From Burkholderia sp. BCC1644 (GTDB lineage: Bacteria; Pseudomonadota; Gammaproteobacteria; Burkholderiales; Burkholderiaceae): a stretch of 64,000 nt of DNA. The notes below the pieces were generated by a model, which was given only the letters and a program-made list of their open reading frames with translations, was not told the DNA's origin and did no database searches. A program made the translations under genes and the position numbers. Where the stretch lies: NCBI RefSeq assembly GCF_902833225.1, contig NZ_CADFEI010000002.1, forward strand, positions 248,001 through 312,000. The letters are read 5' to 3'. Shown here piece after piece: positions 9,713 to 18,509 of the stretch (the first letter of the stretch is position 1; every line of letters begins with the position of its first letter).

Positions 9713-11143
9713 ATGCGATTGCTTATTCTTCCCCTCGTCCTCGCCCTGTCGGCCTGCTCGCTCGCGCCGACGCTGGTCAAGCCCTCGATGCCGGTGCCGA
9801 CGGCCTACACGGCCGCCGCGGCCGCCGACCTCAAGGCCAACGCCGCCGATCTCGGCTGGCGCACGATGTTCGGCGATCGCCGCCTGCAGCGCCTGATCGA
9901 GATTGCGCTCGAGCACAACCGCGACCTGCGCCTCGCAGCGCTGAACGTCGAGGCTGCCGAAGCGCAGTACGGCATCCAGCGCTCCGCGCGCCTGCCGTCG
10001 ATCGGCGCCGGCGCGAACTTCACGCGCCAGCGCACGTCGGACGACACGCAGTCGAGTCCGCCGCTGTTCGGCACGACGCAGAACCAGTACGGCGTGAACG
10101 TCGGCATCAGCGCATTCGAGATCGACCTGTTCGGCCGCGTGAAGTCGCAGTCGGATGCGGCCTTCGCGCGCTACCTCGCGACCGATCATGGCCGCCGCGC
10201 GGTGCAGATTTCGCTGGTCGGCGGCGTCGCCGACGCGTACTTCGCGGAACGCCTCGCGCTGGAGCAGCGCCAGTTGTCCGAGCGCACGCTCGCCGACTGG
10301 CAGCAGTCACTCGATCTCGCGCGCCGCCTGAAGGAAGCACATCAGGCGAGCGGCGTCGACATCGCGCAAGCCGAAGGCCAGGTCGCAAGCGCCACCGCCG
10401 ATCTCGAGGCGCGCACGCGCGCCGTCGAGCAGGCACGCAATGCGTTGCGCCTGCTGGTCGGCACCGAGCTGCCGAAGGACCTGCCCGATCCGGTGCCGCT
10501 TCGGCAGCAACCGGTGATGACGCAACTGCCGGCCGGCCTGCCGTCCGAACTGTTGTTCCGTCGCCCCGATATCCAGCAGGCCGAACAGAATCTCGTCGCC
10601 GCGAATGCCGATATCGGCGCCGCGCGCGCCGCGTTCTTCCCGCGCCTGTCGCTGACGTCGTCGATCGGCTTCCTCAGCCCGGCGATGGGCAGCCTGTTCG
10701 ACGGCGGCCAGCGCACGTGGAGCTTCGCGCCGCAGGTCACGGTGCCGATCTTCCAGGGCGGCCGGCTGCGTTCCGAGCTGCGTCTCGCGGAAGTGCGCAA
10801 GTCGAGCGCGGTCGCCGAGTACGAACGCTCGATCCAGACTGCGTTCCGTGAAGTGGCCGACGGTCTCGCCGGACGCGAAACCTTCGGCCGCCAGATCGAA
10901 GCGCAGACACGCGTGGTCGGCTCGGCCGAACGCCGCACCGACCTGTCGAACCTGCGCTATCGCGCGGGTATCGAGGGGCGGCTGGAACTGCTCGATTCGC
11001 AGCGGCAGCTCTACTCGGCACGGCAGGCGCTGCTCGACCTGCGTCGCAGCGAGCTCGGCAACGCCGTTGCGCTGTACAAGGCGCTCGGTGGCGGCCTGAC
11101 GGACAAAGACGTCGCGCCGTCGCAGGGCGTGGTGCAGAACTGA
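9713..11143 (+). CDS. RND outer-membrane channel lipoprotein (OprM family)
   Basis: A 476-residue OprM/NodT-type channel, third gene of the RND operon. A short lipoprotein signal (LPLVLALSAC, Cys15) precedes two OEP repeats: LGWRTMFGDRRLQRLIEIAL opens the first, and NLRYRAGIEGRLELLDSQRQ closes the second. The gene starts only 4 bases after the transporter stop, indicating translational coupling. A GC-rich hairpin (11151-11190) follows the stop codon but lacks a T-run, so transcription may continue into the two-component genes 101 bases downstream. Confidence 0.94.
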   Translation: MRLLILPLVLALSACSLAPTLVKPSMPVPTAYTAAAAADLKANAADLGWRTMFGDRRLQRLIEIALEHNRDLRLAALNVEAAEAQYGIQRSARLPSIGAGANFTRQRTSDDTQSSPPLFGTTQNQYGVNVGISAFEIDLFGRVKSQSDAAFARYLATDHGRRAVQISLVGGVADAYFAERLALEQRQLSERTLADWQQSLDLARRLKEAHQASGVDIAQAEGQVASATADLEARTRAVEQARNALRLLVGTELPKDLPDPVPLRQQPVMTQLPAGLPSELLFRRPDIQQAEQNLVAANADIGAARAAFFPRLSLTSSIGFLSPAMGSLFDGGQRTWSFAPQVTVPIFQGGRLRSELRLAEVRKSSAVAEYERSIQTAFREVADGLAGRETFGRQIEAQTRVVGSAERRTDLSNLRYRAGIEGRLELLDSQRQLYSARQALLDLRRSELGNAVALYKALGGGLTDKDVAPSQGVVQN

Positions 11144-11150
11144 ACGAACG

Positions 11151-11190
11151 GCGCCGTTCCGCCCCGCGCAGCAGCGGGACGGAACGGCGC
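11151..11190 (+). other. GC-rich hairpin between RND operon and regulator
   Basis: GCGCCGTTCC (11151-11160) pairs with GGAACGGCGC (11181-11190), with further weaker pairing inside. No run of T follows, so it is not a standard intrinsic terminator. It may moderate read-through from the efflux operon into the downstream two-component genes or stabilise the 3' end of the operon mRNA. Confidence 0.4.
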
Positions 11191-11244
11191 GATTCAGCCC
11201 GGCAACGGGCTGCCCCGATTGTTCGACATCGCACGGCAAACTCC

Positions 11245-11937
11245 ATGACGAATTCCCTGATACTGATTGCAGAAGACGAGCCCGACATCTCCGAGATCCT
11301 CGATGCGTACCTGACGCACGACGGCTTTCGCACCTACCGCGTCGCCGACGGGCAAGCGGTGCTCGACGTGCAACCGCACCTGAAGCCCGACCTGATCCTG
11401 CTCGACGTGAAGATGCCGCAGAAGAACGGCTGGGAGGTGCTCACCGAGCTGCGGCGGCGCGGCAATACGCCCGTCGTCGTGCTCACCGCGTTCGACCGCG
11501 ACCTCGACCGGCTGCAGGCACTGCATGCCGGTGCGGACGACTACATCGTCAAGCCGTTCAACCCGGCCGAAGTCGTCGCGCGGTTGCGCGCGATCCTGCG
11601 CCGCTCGGCCGCGCCGCCGGCCACGCGCATGCTGCGCGTCGGTGCCCTGGAGATCGATACCGACAGCTATCTCGCCCGCGTGCGGACCGACTCCGCCGAG
11701 ATACCGATCACGCTGACGCTGACCGAATTCCGGCTGCTCGCACACATGGCGCGAGCGCCGAGCCGCGTGTTCACGCGCGGCGAACTGCTCGATGCGTGCA
11801 TGGCCGACGTGAGCGCGCTGGAGCGCACGGTCGACAGCCACATCTGCAGGCTGCGCAGGAAGCTCGAGCAGGCCGGCGCGCCGGGCATGCCCGAAGTGAT
11901 GCGCGGTGTCGGCTACCGGCTGCGGGGCCTGCAATGA
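11245..11937 (+). CDS. OmpR-family response regulator
   Basis: A 230-residue two-domain DNA-binding regulator. The receiver domain (about 1-120) has the acidic pair in AEDEPD, the phospho-acceptor Asp54 in LILLDVKMP, the switch Thr in VVVLTAFD and the conserved Lys in YIVKPF, so all catalytic positions are intact. The C-terminal winged-helix domain (about 130-228) carries LTLTEFRLLAHMARAPSRVF and the closing VRGVGYRL-type block (MRGVGYRLRGL). The stop overlaps the start of the next gene in an ATGA. Its place directly behind the RND operon suggests that it controls the pump; this is inference from context. Confidence 0.92.
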   Translation: MTNSLILIAEDEPDISEILDAYLTHDGFRTYRVADGQAVLDVQPHLKPDLILLDVKMPQKNGWEVLTELRRRGNTPVVVLTAFDRDLDRLQALHAGADDYIVKPFNPAEVVARLRAILRRSAAPPATRMLRVGALEIDTDSYLARVRTDSAEIPITLTLTEFRLLAHMARAPSRVFTRGELLDACMADVSALERTVDSHICRLRRKLEQAGAPGMPEVMRGVGYRLRGLQ

Positions 11938-12956
11938 CGCTGCCGGCGAGACCCGGCCGGCACATCGGGCAGGCGATCTGCCTGGGCGCGATCGTCGCCG
12001 TGCTGACCGCCTGTACCGTTGCCTTCCTCCTTGACGTGTTGCGTCACCCGGTCGTGTTGCCGCACGACGCAACGGCCGGCGCAATGATCCGCAATGCGTC
12101 CACTTACCTGGTGCTCGCGACGGTGCTGTTCGCGTGCCTGCTGGCAGCCGCGTTCGACCTGCTCCGGCAGATGTGCCGCACGCTCGCGGCGCTCGACGCG
12201 GTTGCCGACAACACCGGCCGCATCGTCGCCGGCGACATGTCGGTGCGCGCGGTTTCCCGCGAGGGCTGCACGGCCGACCTGTCGCGCTTCATCGAGGACT
12301 TCAATGCGATGACCTTTCAACTGAAACACAGGACTCCCTCCCGTCCGGCAACCACCGCCGGAAGCAGCAGTCGCTCGATGCGCACGCCACTCGCGGAACT
12401 CGAAACCCGGCTCGAAATCATCAAGGCGCTCGCCAACGAAGCCGGCACTTCGTCACGCGATGCGCTGCTTCACCAGGTCGACGGCCTGTTCCGGTTCGTC
12501 GATGACCTTCAGGTTGCCGAACAACCCGAGGCGCTGACACTCGACCTGCGCTCGACGGCCCTCGACCGCGAAATCGCCAGCGCCATCGATTCGGTTCGCG
12601 AAGCGTTTCGTGAAGCGGGGTTCGCCATCGACCTGACGACCGACGCGACCGTCGTGACTTGCGACGGCGCGCGCATCCGCCAGGCCGTTCTCGCGCTGCT
12701 CGACGACATGCGGCGCCATTCCGCGCCGGCCAGGCTGAAGCTCTTCGTCGAGGACCGCCCTGCGGGCGCCGTCGTCCGAATCGAAGACGAAGGTTCGCGG
12801 CGATTCGTTGAAACCGGGCTCGGCCTGGCCGTCGTGCGCGCGGTCGTCCAGGCCCACGGCGGGCAGATCCGCCAGCTCGCATCGCTTGGCGGCGATGCCG
12901 TCCTCGAATTCGACATCCCGCGGCACGCGCCGGCGATTCGAGCATTTCCTCGATAG
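11934..12956 (+). CDS. Degenerate sensor histidine kinase (no phospho-acceptor His)
   Basis: A 340-residue membrane protein overlapping the response regulator by 4 bases. Two hydrophobic helices (about 12-32 and 57-77) enclose a periplasmic loop of only about 25 residues; a HAMP-like segment (78-131) follows. The dimerisation helix has the pattern of an H-box, SSSRSMRTPLAEL, but Arg147 (CGC, 12372-12374) stands where histidine is expected. The N-box region (AVLALLDDMRRHS) has Asp instead of Asn, and the first G-box reads DEGS. The second G-box (GLGLAVV) and the C-terminal HGG are kept. I infer a protein that cannot autophosphorylate normally; it may act as a phosphatase or as a signal-binding partner of its regulator. 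Family membership is clear; activity is not. Confidence 0.82.
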   Translation: MTLPARPGRHIGQAICLGAIVAVLTACTVAFLLDVLRHPVVLPHDATAGAMIRNASTYLVLATVLFACLLAAAFDLLRQMCRTLAALDAVADNTGRIVAGDMSVRAVSREGCTADLSRFIEDFNAMTFQLKHRTPSRPATTAGSSSRSMRTPLAELETRLEIIKALANEAGTSSRDALLHQVDGLFRFVDDLQVAEQPEALTLDLRSTALDREIASAIDSVREAFREAGFAIDLTTDATVVTCDGARIRQAVLALLDDMRRHSAPARLKLFVEDRPAGAVVRIEDEGSRRFVETGLGLAVVRAVVQAHGGQIRQLASLGGDAVLEFDIPRHAPAIRAFPR

Positions 12957-13582
12957 CAACCGGCCCATTACAAAACGAATCGGAAAGGATCGACGAATCG
13001 ATTCCGGCATTACCCTTCTTGCCGGTTTCGATAATTACAAAATGCCGTCGATCTTTTCAAAATCATTGCGCTTTATTCGATTTAATTTTGTTTCATATAA
13101 TCAAAAAAAGTTTGACACTTCGCTTTCGTTCTTGATACCGTCCGATGCAAGCAATCTGACGGATTGCCCACCACGCAATCGATTCCGCTCTACGTTTTTT
13201 CGCTTCCGCCGCACCGCAGTGCTCGCCGCCGGTCGATTCTTTCGCGCGCCGGCGCATGCAATATCCCGATGCATATCACTGGACGGCTGTCATCCGGCAG
13301 CGGGCCGAAGGACCGAAACAAATGAGCAGGACAACGAAACTGTTGCTCTAGCAATCCCGCCCGCGTCCAGTCCGGCGCGACTGCCTCGCAGCGCAGCCTT
13401 CCCGTTATCACGTTTTCCGTATTTCGCCCCCGGAGCAAACCCATCTCTCCGGATCGGGTGAAAGGCCCTGTCGCGTCCGTGCCATCCGCATGCATGCGAC
13501 AGAACACGGCGGTGCATGACCCGCATCGCTGTCGACCGTTGTTGTTCGTGCCGTTCGATGTTCAACCGGAGGGGTAATTCAA
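12957..13582. other. 626-base gap with AT-rich pocket upstream of sedolisin gene
   Basis: No convincing gene is present; the open frames crossing it have no family signature. Bases about 13010-13140 are strikingly AT-rich compared with the surroundings and contain TTGACA at 13112-13117, with GATACC 16 bases downstream as a weak -10. This would give a leader of more than 400 bases before the protease start. The leader could hold regulatory RNA structure, but no known riboswitch is recognisable. Confidence 0.45.
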
Positions 13583-15415
13583 ATGAATCAGGTTGCAGAC
13601 AAGAAACAAAAGCACATTCGCATCGTCAAGCTCGCATCCGCCGCCGCAGCCGTCGCGTCGTTCGGCATCGCGACCGCCCATGCCGCGCCAGCGGCCGGCT
13701 GGACGGAAACGCGCACCAAGGGATTCCTGCCGCTCGTGCAGCAGAGCGAAGCCGGTACCGCCAGCGCGCCCGCCGCGAGCACGGCGGCAGCTGCAACGGC
13801 CGCCGTCGAACTGGCGCCCGGCGAATCGGTTGACATCGTGCTCGGGCTGAACCTGCGCAACGAGACGCAACTCGATCAGTACCTGCGCGACCTGCATACG
13901 CCCGGCTCGCCGCACTACAAGCAGTTCCTCACGCCCGCGCAGTTCGCCGCGCAATATGCGCCGACCGACCAGCAGGTCGCGTCCGTCGTCTCGCACCTGC
14001 GCAAGGAAGGTTTCGTGAACATCGTGGTCGCACCGAACCGCCTGCTGGTATCCGCGTCCGGCACCGCGGCGACCGTCAAGTCCGCGTTCCGCACGACGCT
14101 CAAGCGTTTCACGCGCAACGGCCGCAGCGTCTATGCGAATACCGACGCCGCGCAAGTGCCGAACGCGATCGGCAACATCGTGGGCGCGGTGCTCGGGCTG
14201 CAGAACGTCGAGTTGATGCATACCGGCGCCGGCAGCAAGCCGCAAGGCAACACCAGCAACCTGACGATCCCGGCCGGCGCGTCGGCGGTGCCGCACAACC
14301 CGACCGAGTTCTCGTCGATCTACGGCGGCGACGGCACGCCGACGGCCTCGCAGACCACGGTCGGCATCATCTCCGAAGGCGACCTGTCGCAGACCGTGAG
14401 CGACCTCAATACGTTTGCCGCGAACAACGGCCTCGGCTCGATCAGCAGCACCATCGTGCAGACCGGCCCGGCAGGCAGTTCGTACACCGATACGTCGGGC
14501 ACCGTCGAGTGGAATCTCGACAGCCAGTCGATCGTCGGCACGGCCGGCGGCAGCGTGAAGCAGGTCGTGTTCTATGCCGCGCCGTCGATGACGCTCACCG
14601 CGATCACGGCCGCGTACAACAGGGTCGTGACCGACAACGTCGCGAAGGTGATCAACGTGTCGCTCGGCGTGTGCGAATCGTCGGCGTACAGCACCGGCTC
14701 GCAGGCGACCGACGACACCATCTTCAAGCAGGCGGTCGCGCAGGGGCAGACCTTCTCCGTGTCGGCCGGCGACCACGGCGCGTACGAATGCGCAAGCGGC
14801 ACGCCGTCGCGCTCGACCTACACGGTGAGCGAACCGGCCACGTCGCCGTACGTGATCGCGGTAGGCGGCACGACGCTGTTCACGAATACGTCGACCAACG
14901 CGTACAACAGCGAGATCGTCTGGAACGATCCGAGCTGGCAACCGGGCACCGTGTGGTCGACGGGCGGCGGGTACAGCAAGTACGAGGCCGCGCCGACTTG
15001 GCAGTCGTCGACCCTGACCGGATCGACCAAGCGCGCACTGCCCGACGTCGGCTTCGACGCCGACCTGCGCACCGGCGCGATTCTGGTGGTGAACGGCCAG
15101 ACGTCCGACACGCTGTGGGGCTCGGGTTACCTGAACAACGAAGGCGGCACGAGCCTCGCCGCGCCGATCTTCACGGGCATCTGGGCGCGGCTGCAGTCGG
15201 CCAACAACAATGCGCTGGGTTTCCCCGCGTCGAGCATCTACAAGTACTTCCCGTCGAACGCGGCGCTGCTGCACGACGTCACGTCCGGCAACAACGGCAG
15301 CGGCACCTACGGCTACAAGGCGAAGGCCGGCTGGGACGCGACGACGGGCTTCGGCAGCGTGAACATCTCGAAGCTGAACGCGTTCATCCAGAGCACGTCG
15401 GATTTCGCGCGCTGA
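13583..15415 (+). CDS. Secreted sedolisin (S53) serine-carboxyl peptidase
   Basis: A 610-residue pro-protease of the S53 (kumamolisin/pseudomonalisin) family, active at acidic pH in known members. An unusually long, positively charged signal region (about 1-37, ending ATAHA) leads to a pro-domain (about 70-215; LRDLHTPGSPHYKQFLTPAQ is its hallmark) and then the catalytic domain. The catalytic Glu and Asp are in VEWNLDSQ, the oxyanion-hole Asp in VSAGDHGAYEC, and the nucleophilic Ser in EGGTSLAAP. The C-terminal calcium site is suggested by LLHDVTSGNNG and AKAGWDATTGFGS. A strong ribosome site (GGAGGGG, about 13567) precedes the ATG. It stands alone with its own terminator at 15485-15521. It is probably exported to act on extracellular protein. 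Confidence 0.93.
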   Translation: MNQVADKKQKHIRIVKLASAAAAVASFGIATAHAAPAAGWTETRTKGFLPLVQQSEAGTASAPAASTAAAATAAVELAPGESVDIVLGLNLRNETQLDQYLRDLHTPGSPHYKQFLTPAQFAAQYAPTDQQVASVVSHLRKEGFVNIVVAPNRLLVSASGTAATVKSAFRTTLKRFTRNGRSVYANTDAAQVPNAIGNIVGAVLGLQNVELMHTGAGSKPQGNTSNLTIPAGASAVPHNPTEFSSIYGGDGTPTASQTTVGIISEGDLSQTVSDLNTFAANNGLGSISSTIVQTGPAGSSYTDTSGTVEWNLDSQSIVGTAGGSVKQVVFYAAPSMTLTAITAAYNRVVTDNVAKVINVSLGVCESSAYSTGSQATDDTIFKQAVAQGQTFSVSAGDHGAYECASGTPSRSTYTVSEPATSPYVIAVGGTTLFTNTSTNAYNSEIVWNDPSWQPGTVWSTGGGYSKYEAAPTWQSSTLTGSTKRALPDVGFDADLRTGAILVVNGQTSDTLWGSGYLNNEGGTSLAAPIFTGIWARLQSANNNALGFPASSIYKYFPSNAALLHDVTSGNNGSGTYGYKAKAGWDATTGFGSVNISKLNAFIQSTSDFAR

Positions 15416-15865
15416 TGAGCCGATGACCGACCCGGTCCCGGGTGCGCGCGAATGCGTGCACCCGGAACCGCACGCAACCGCGTAAAAGCCCGCGACAGGT
15501 GCAAGCCGTCGCGGGCTTTCTGCATTCCGCGCCATCTCGCGAAGCGAGCATCCGGCGAGACGATACGCGCGCCGACCTTGCAATCGTTGCGTCAGCAACT
15601 TTCAGATCGATTACCCGTCGGGCGTCCGCCCGCTTACGGACTGCAAGGTACACACACTGTTACATAACACCCCGACACTTCCGCGCGTGTCGTGCGTTTA
15701 ACTGAATATGACGATTCGTCGCGGGACTTCCACCATGCGAACACGATCTTGCCGCGCGCGCCGGCCGATGCCGTCGGCGCATGCGCGCACGGTCGAGGCA
15801 CAGTGCCCACGCCGATCGCGCAGCCCGCGTGCCTGCCAACGCTGCCACCACATCGAACGAACCTC
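15416..15865. other. 450-base gap between sedolisin and DUF3300 genes
   Basis: Besides the terminator at 15485-15521, it contains a small dyad GTTGC-GTCA-GCAAC (15586-15599) and presumably the promoter of the DUF3300 gene in the less GC-rich part around 15650-15720. No gene with a family signature was found; an in-frame extension of the DUF3300 gene to 15692 lacks a signal peptide and is not favoured. Confidence 0.4.
15485..15521 (+). terminator. Intrinsic terminator of the sedolisin gene
   Basis: AAAGCCCGCGAC (15485-15496) pairs perfectly with GTCGCGGGCTTT (15508-15519) around an 11-base loop; the T-rich end of the stem supplies the U-run. It lies 70 bases after the protease stop codon. Confidence 0.8.
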
Positions 15866-17566
15866 ATGAACAACAACCGTGCCCACCGCCCCGTCAGGAC
15901 GCTGATCGCGTCGTCCCTCATCGTGTCGCTGCTCGGCCTGTCGGCGTGCAACAAGAACGGCGACAGCAGCCCCGCCGCACCGGCGAGCGATGCGAGCGCG
16001 GCCGCCGCGGCGCAGCCGGCCTCGACGCCCGTCGCCTACACGCCGCCGAGCGCCGACCAGCTCTACCAGATGGTCGCGCCGATCGCGCTGTTCCCCGACA
16101 AGCTCGTCGCACTGGTGCTTGCAGGTGCAACGTATCCGGACCAGGCGACGGCCGCCAACAACTGGGTCGCGCAGAATCCGGCATTGAAGGGGCAGGCACT
16201 CGCGAGCGCCGCCGATGCACAGCCGTGGGACCCGTCCGTCAAGGCGCTGACCGCCTTCCCCGCGGTCCTGGCGCAAATGGCGTCGAACCCGGCCTGGACC
16301 ACGTCGCTCGGCCAGGCGTACTACAACGATCCGACCGACGTGATGAACGCGATCCAGGTGATGCGCCAGCGCGCGCAGACGTCCGGTCATCTGCGCTCGG
16401 GCGGCCAGATGCGCGTCACGCAAGTCGCGCAGGCCGCGCCGACCGGCTACACGCCGGCCGCCGACGCGCCCGTGGTGTACGCCGGGCCGGCGATCGTGCC
16501 GCCGCCCGTGCAGGCGATCGAGATCGAATCCGCGCAGCCGGATGTCGTGTACGTGCCGTCGTACAACCCGACTGTCGTCTACGGCGAGCCGGTGTCGGCC
16601 TACCCGGGCTACGTGTACCGTCCGCCCGCATACAGCACCGGCGAAGTCGTTGCGGCCAGCGTGATCACGTTCGGCGTCGGCATCGCCGTCGGCGCCGCGA
16701 TCTTCGGGCACCACGACTGGGGCTGGCATGCATGGGGCATGAACTGGGGTGCGCCGCGTCCGGAAGGCCCGAGGTGGAACGGCGGCTGGCAGCGCCCGGC
16801 CGTGGTGTACAACCACACCACGTACGTGACGAAGTCGACCACCGTGATCAACAACATCACCAACATCCGCAACACGCGCATCACGAACAACTACGGCGGC
16901 AACGTCACCACCAACAACAACACGACGATCGAGCGCAACAGCGTACAGCCGGGCGCCGAACCGATGCGCGGACAGGCCATGGAGCAGCGCGCAGGCGCCG
17001 CGCCGATGACGATGCCGCACTTCGGCGCAAACGACGCGCGCCCCGGTACACGCCCCACGCCTGAAGCATTCGCGCAAAACCGCGCGAACGTGCCGCATGC
17101 CGAGGCACCGGCGCAGCATCCGCCCGGCGCGATGCACGACGAGCGGCAGCAGGCGATGCAGCAGGAGCGCACCGCGCAGGAAAATCGCATGGCGGCACAG
17201 CAACAGCAGCAACAACGCGAGGAAACGCAGCAGCACAACGCCGCGCAGCAACAGCAACGCGAAGCGATGCAGCAACGCAATGCGGTGCAACAACAGCAGG
17301 AGCGCGCGGCGGCCGAGCAGCGCAACGAAGCCCAGCAGCAGCAACGCGTGGAAGCGCAGCAGCGCAGCGAGGCCCAACAGCAACAGCAGCGCGAAGAGGC
17401 ACAGCAGCAACAACGCAAGGAGATGCAGCCACACGCCGAAGCGCCGCCGCAGGAACACACGGCACCGCAGCCCCGGCAGCCGGCACCCGAGCATGCGGCA
17501 GCTGCGCATCCGCACCCTGCCCAGTCTCACCCGGAGCACGAATCGCGCGAACATCGTCCGGAGTAG
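15866..17566 (+). CDS. DUF3300 lipoprotein with Gln/Glu-rich C-terminal tail
   Basis: A 566-residue protein of unknown function. The ATG at 15866 is chosen because it yields a signal peptide with lipobox GLSAC (Cys26). A DUF3300 domain follows (about residues 60-260), recognisable by DQLYQMVAPIALFPDKLVA, ATYPDQ and the VVYVPSYNPTVVYG motif. A glycine/tryptophan segment (HHDWGWHAWGMNWG) and an Asn/Thr-rich stretch lead into a long C-terminal tail (about 420-566) dominated by Gln, Glu and Arg in irregular QQQQ/REE units, ending in a His/Pro-rich tip. The tail should be disordered or coiled-coil. Neighbours give no functional clue. The domain assignment is firm; the role, probably in the envelope, is not known. 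Confidence 0.85.
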   Translation: MNNNRAHRPVRTLIASSLIVSLLGLSACNKNGDSSPAAPASDASAAAAAQPASTPVAYTPPSADQLYQMVAPIALFPDKLVALVLAGATYPDQATAANNWVAQNPALKGQALASAADAQPWDPSVKALTAFPAVLAQMASNPAWTTSLGQAYYNDPTDVMNAIQVMRQRAQTSGHLRSGGQMRVTQVAQAAPTGYTPAADAPVVYAGPAIVPPPVQAIEIESAQPDVVYVPSYNPTVVYGEPVSAYPGYVYRPPAYSTGEVVAASVITFGVGIAVGAAIFGHHDWGWHAWGMNWGAPRPEGPRWNGGWQRPAVVYNHTTYVTKSTTVINNITNIRNTRITNNYGGNVTTNNNTTIERNSVQPGAEPMRGQAMEQRAGAAPMTMPHFGANDARPGTRPTPEAFAQNRANVPHAEAPAQHPPGAMHDERQQAMQQERTAQENRMAAQQQQQQREETQQHNAAQQQQREAMQQRNAVQQQQERAAAEQRNEAQQQQRVEAQQRSEAQQQQQREEAQQQQRKEMQPHAEAPPQEHTAPQPRQPAPEHAAAAHPHPAQSHPEHESREHRPE

Positions 17567-17623
17567 CCATCACCCCGCGGCACGGCAGCGCCGCATGCGC
17601 GCTGCCGGCCGTCGATGCACGAC

Positions 17624-18274
17624 TCAATCGGCCCAGTTCCGCACGTAGTCCGGCACGGGCACGTTGCCGTCGGCATGCACCGGCGCGCCGCGTGTCATCT
17701 TCAGCGGCAGGACTCCGGCCCAGGCGGCGAGTTCCAGATCCTCCTCCTTGTCGGACGGCAGCGAATCGCTGACTTTCACGGCCGCTTCGTCCATCGAAAT
17801 CCGCAGCACGCTGGTCGCATTGATTTCCTTCGAATTGCCCGGCCGCGCTTCATGCCGGCGGCCCGGTGCGATCTTGTCCATCAACGCATCGAGCGCCGCG
17901 AGCTTTTCCGCACTGCCCTCCACTCCATCGAACTGCCCGTAGATCACCGCGGATCGATAATTCATCGAATGGTTGAAGGCCGACCTGGCCAGCACGAGAC
18001 CGTCCAGCAACGTGATCGCGATGGAAGCCTGCGCGCCCGCCGACAGCGCCTTGATCATCCGGCTGCCGTTGGATCCGTGGATATAGAGAAAGTCGCCACG
18101 CCGCCAGTGCGCGGTCGGGATGCAGTGCGTGTTCTGTCCGTCGCCGAACGCGATGTGGCAGACGTAGGCCTCGTCCACGATGCGGTGGAGCATCGCGCGA
18201 TCATGACTGGCCAGCTCGGGTAGCCGGCGAATGGTCGTACGTGGTGTCGGCGAAATTTCAGTCTGGTCTTTCAT
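17624..18274 (-). CDS. Pyridoxamine-phosphate-oxidase-fold flavoprotein (NimA-like)
   Basis: A 216-residue protein of the split-barrel FMN-binding superfamily, closer to the NimA/PNPOx-like branch than to true PdxH. Characteristic stretches are YVCHIAFGDGQ, the PTAHWRRGDFLYIHGSNGSR phosphate-binding loop and SAFNHSMNYRSAVIYG. True PdxH C-terminal residues are not evident. It is transcribed away from a MocR-type regulator with a 235-base gap between them, an arrangement common for regulators of vitamin B6 or pyridoxal-dependent responses. I infer that the regulator controls it. The substrate is unknown; reduction or oxidation of a small molecule through FMN is likely. Confidence 0.82.
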   Translation of the reverse strand: MKDQTEISPTPRTTIRRLPELASHDRAMLHRIVDEAYVCHIAFGDGQNTHCIPTAHWRRGDFLYIHGSNGSRMIKALSAGAQASIAITLLDGLVLARSAFNHSMNYRSAVIYGQFDGVEGSAEKLAALDALMDKIAPGRRHEARPGNSKEINATSVLRISMDEAAVKVSDSLPSDKEEDLELAAWAGVLPLKMTRGAPVHADGNVPVPDYVRNWAD

Positions 18275-18509
18275 ATATAGGTACTGCGAAATGAATTGAA
18301 TCGATATCGCGTTGCATTCGTGGCCGAACGCGCCGTCGCCGGGCTTGTCGACAGTCGCGCGTCAAATCGATCAAAATACGCGCGTGCAACGCGCCGCGAC
18401 GATCGCCGGAATGCCTTGCGCTCCAGCCTGTACCGCGAGCACGTGAACGATACGATGCGCGTGGCATCTTCAAAAGAACCAGCACAACGGAAATTTCTGG
18501 AACCAGCCC

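Noticed and set aside
6409..9780. A 1123-codon open frame on the minus strand
   Set aside because: It is the antisense of the RND transporter gene; its translation is Arg/His/Asp-rich with no family signature, a common artefact in GC-rich DNA.
12808..13461. Plus-strand frame between the pseudo-kinase and sedolisin genes
   Set aside because: It overlaps the kinase end, shows no signature and crosses the AT-rich pocket with a different codon style.
13562..15598. Long minus-strand frame over the sedolisin gene
   Set aside because: Arg/His/Ala-rich antisense translation without recognisable domain; the plus-strand protein has all S53 catalytic residues.
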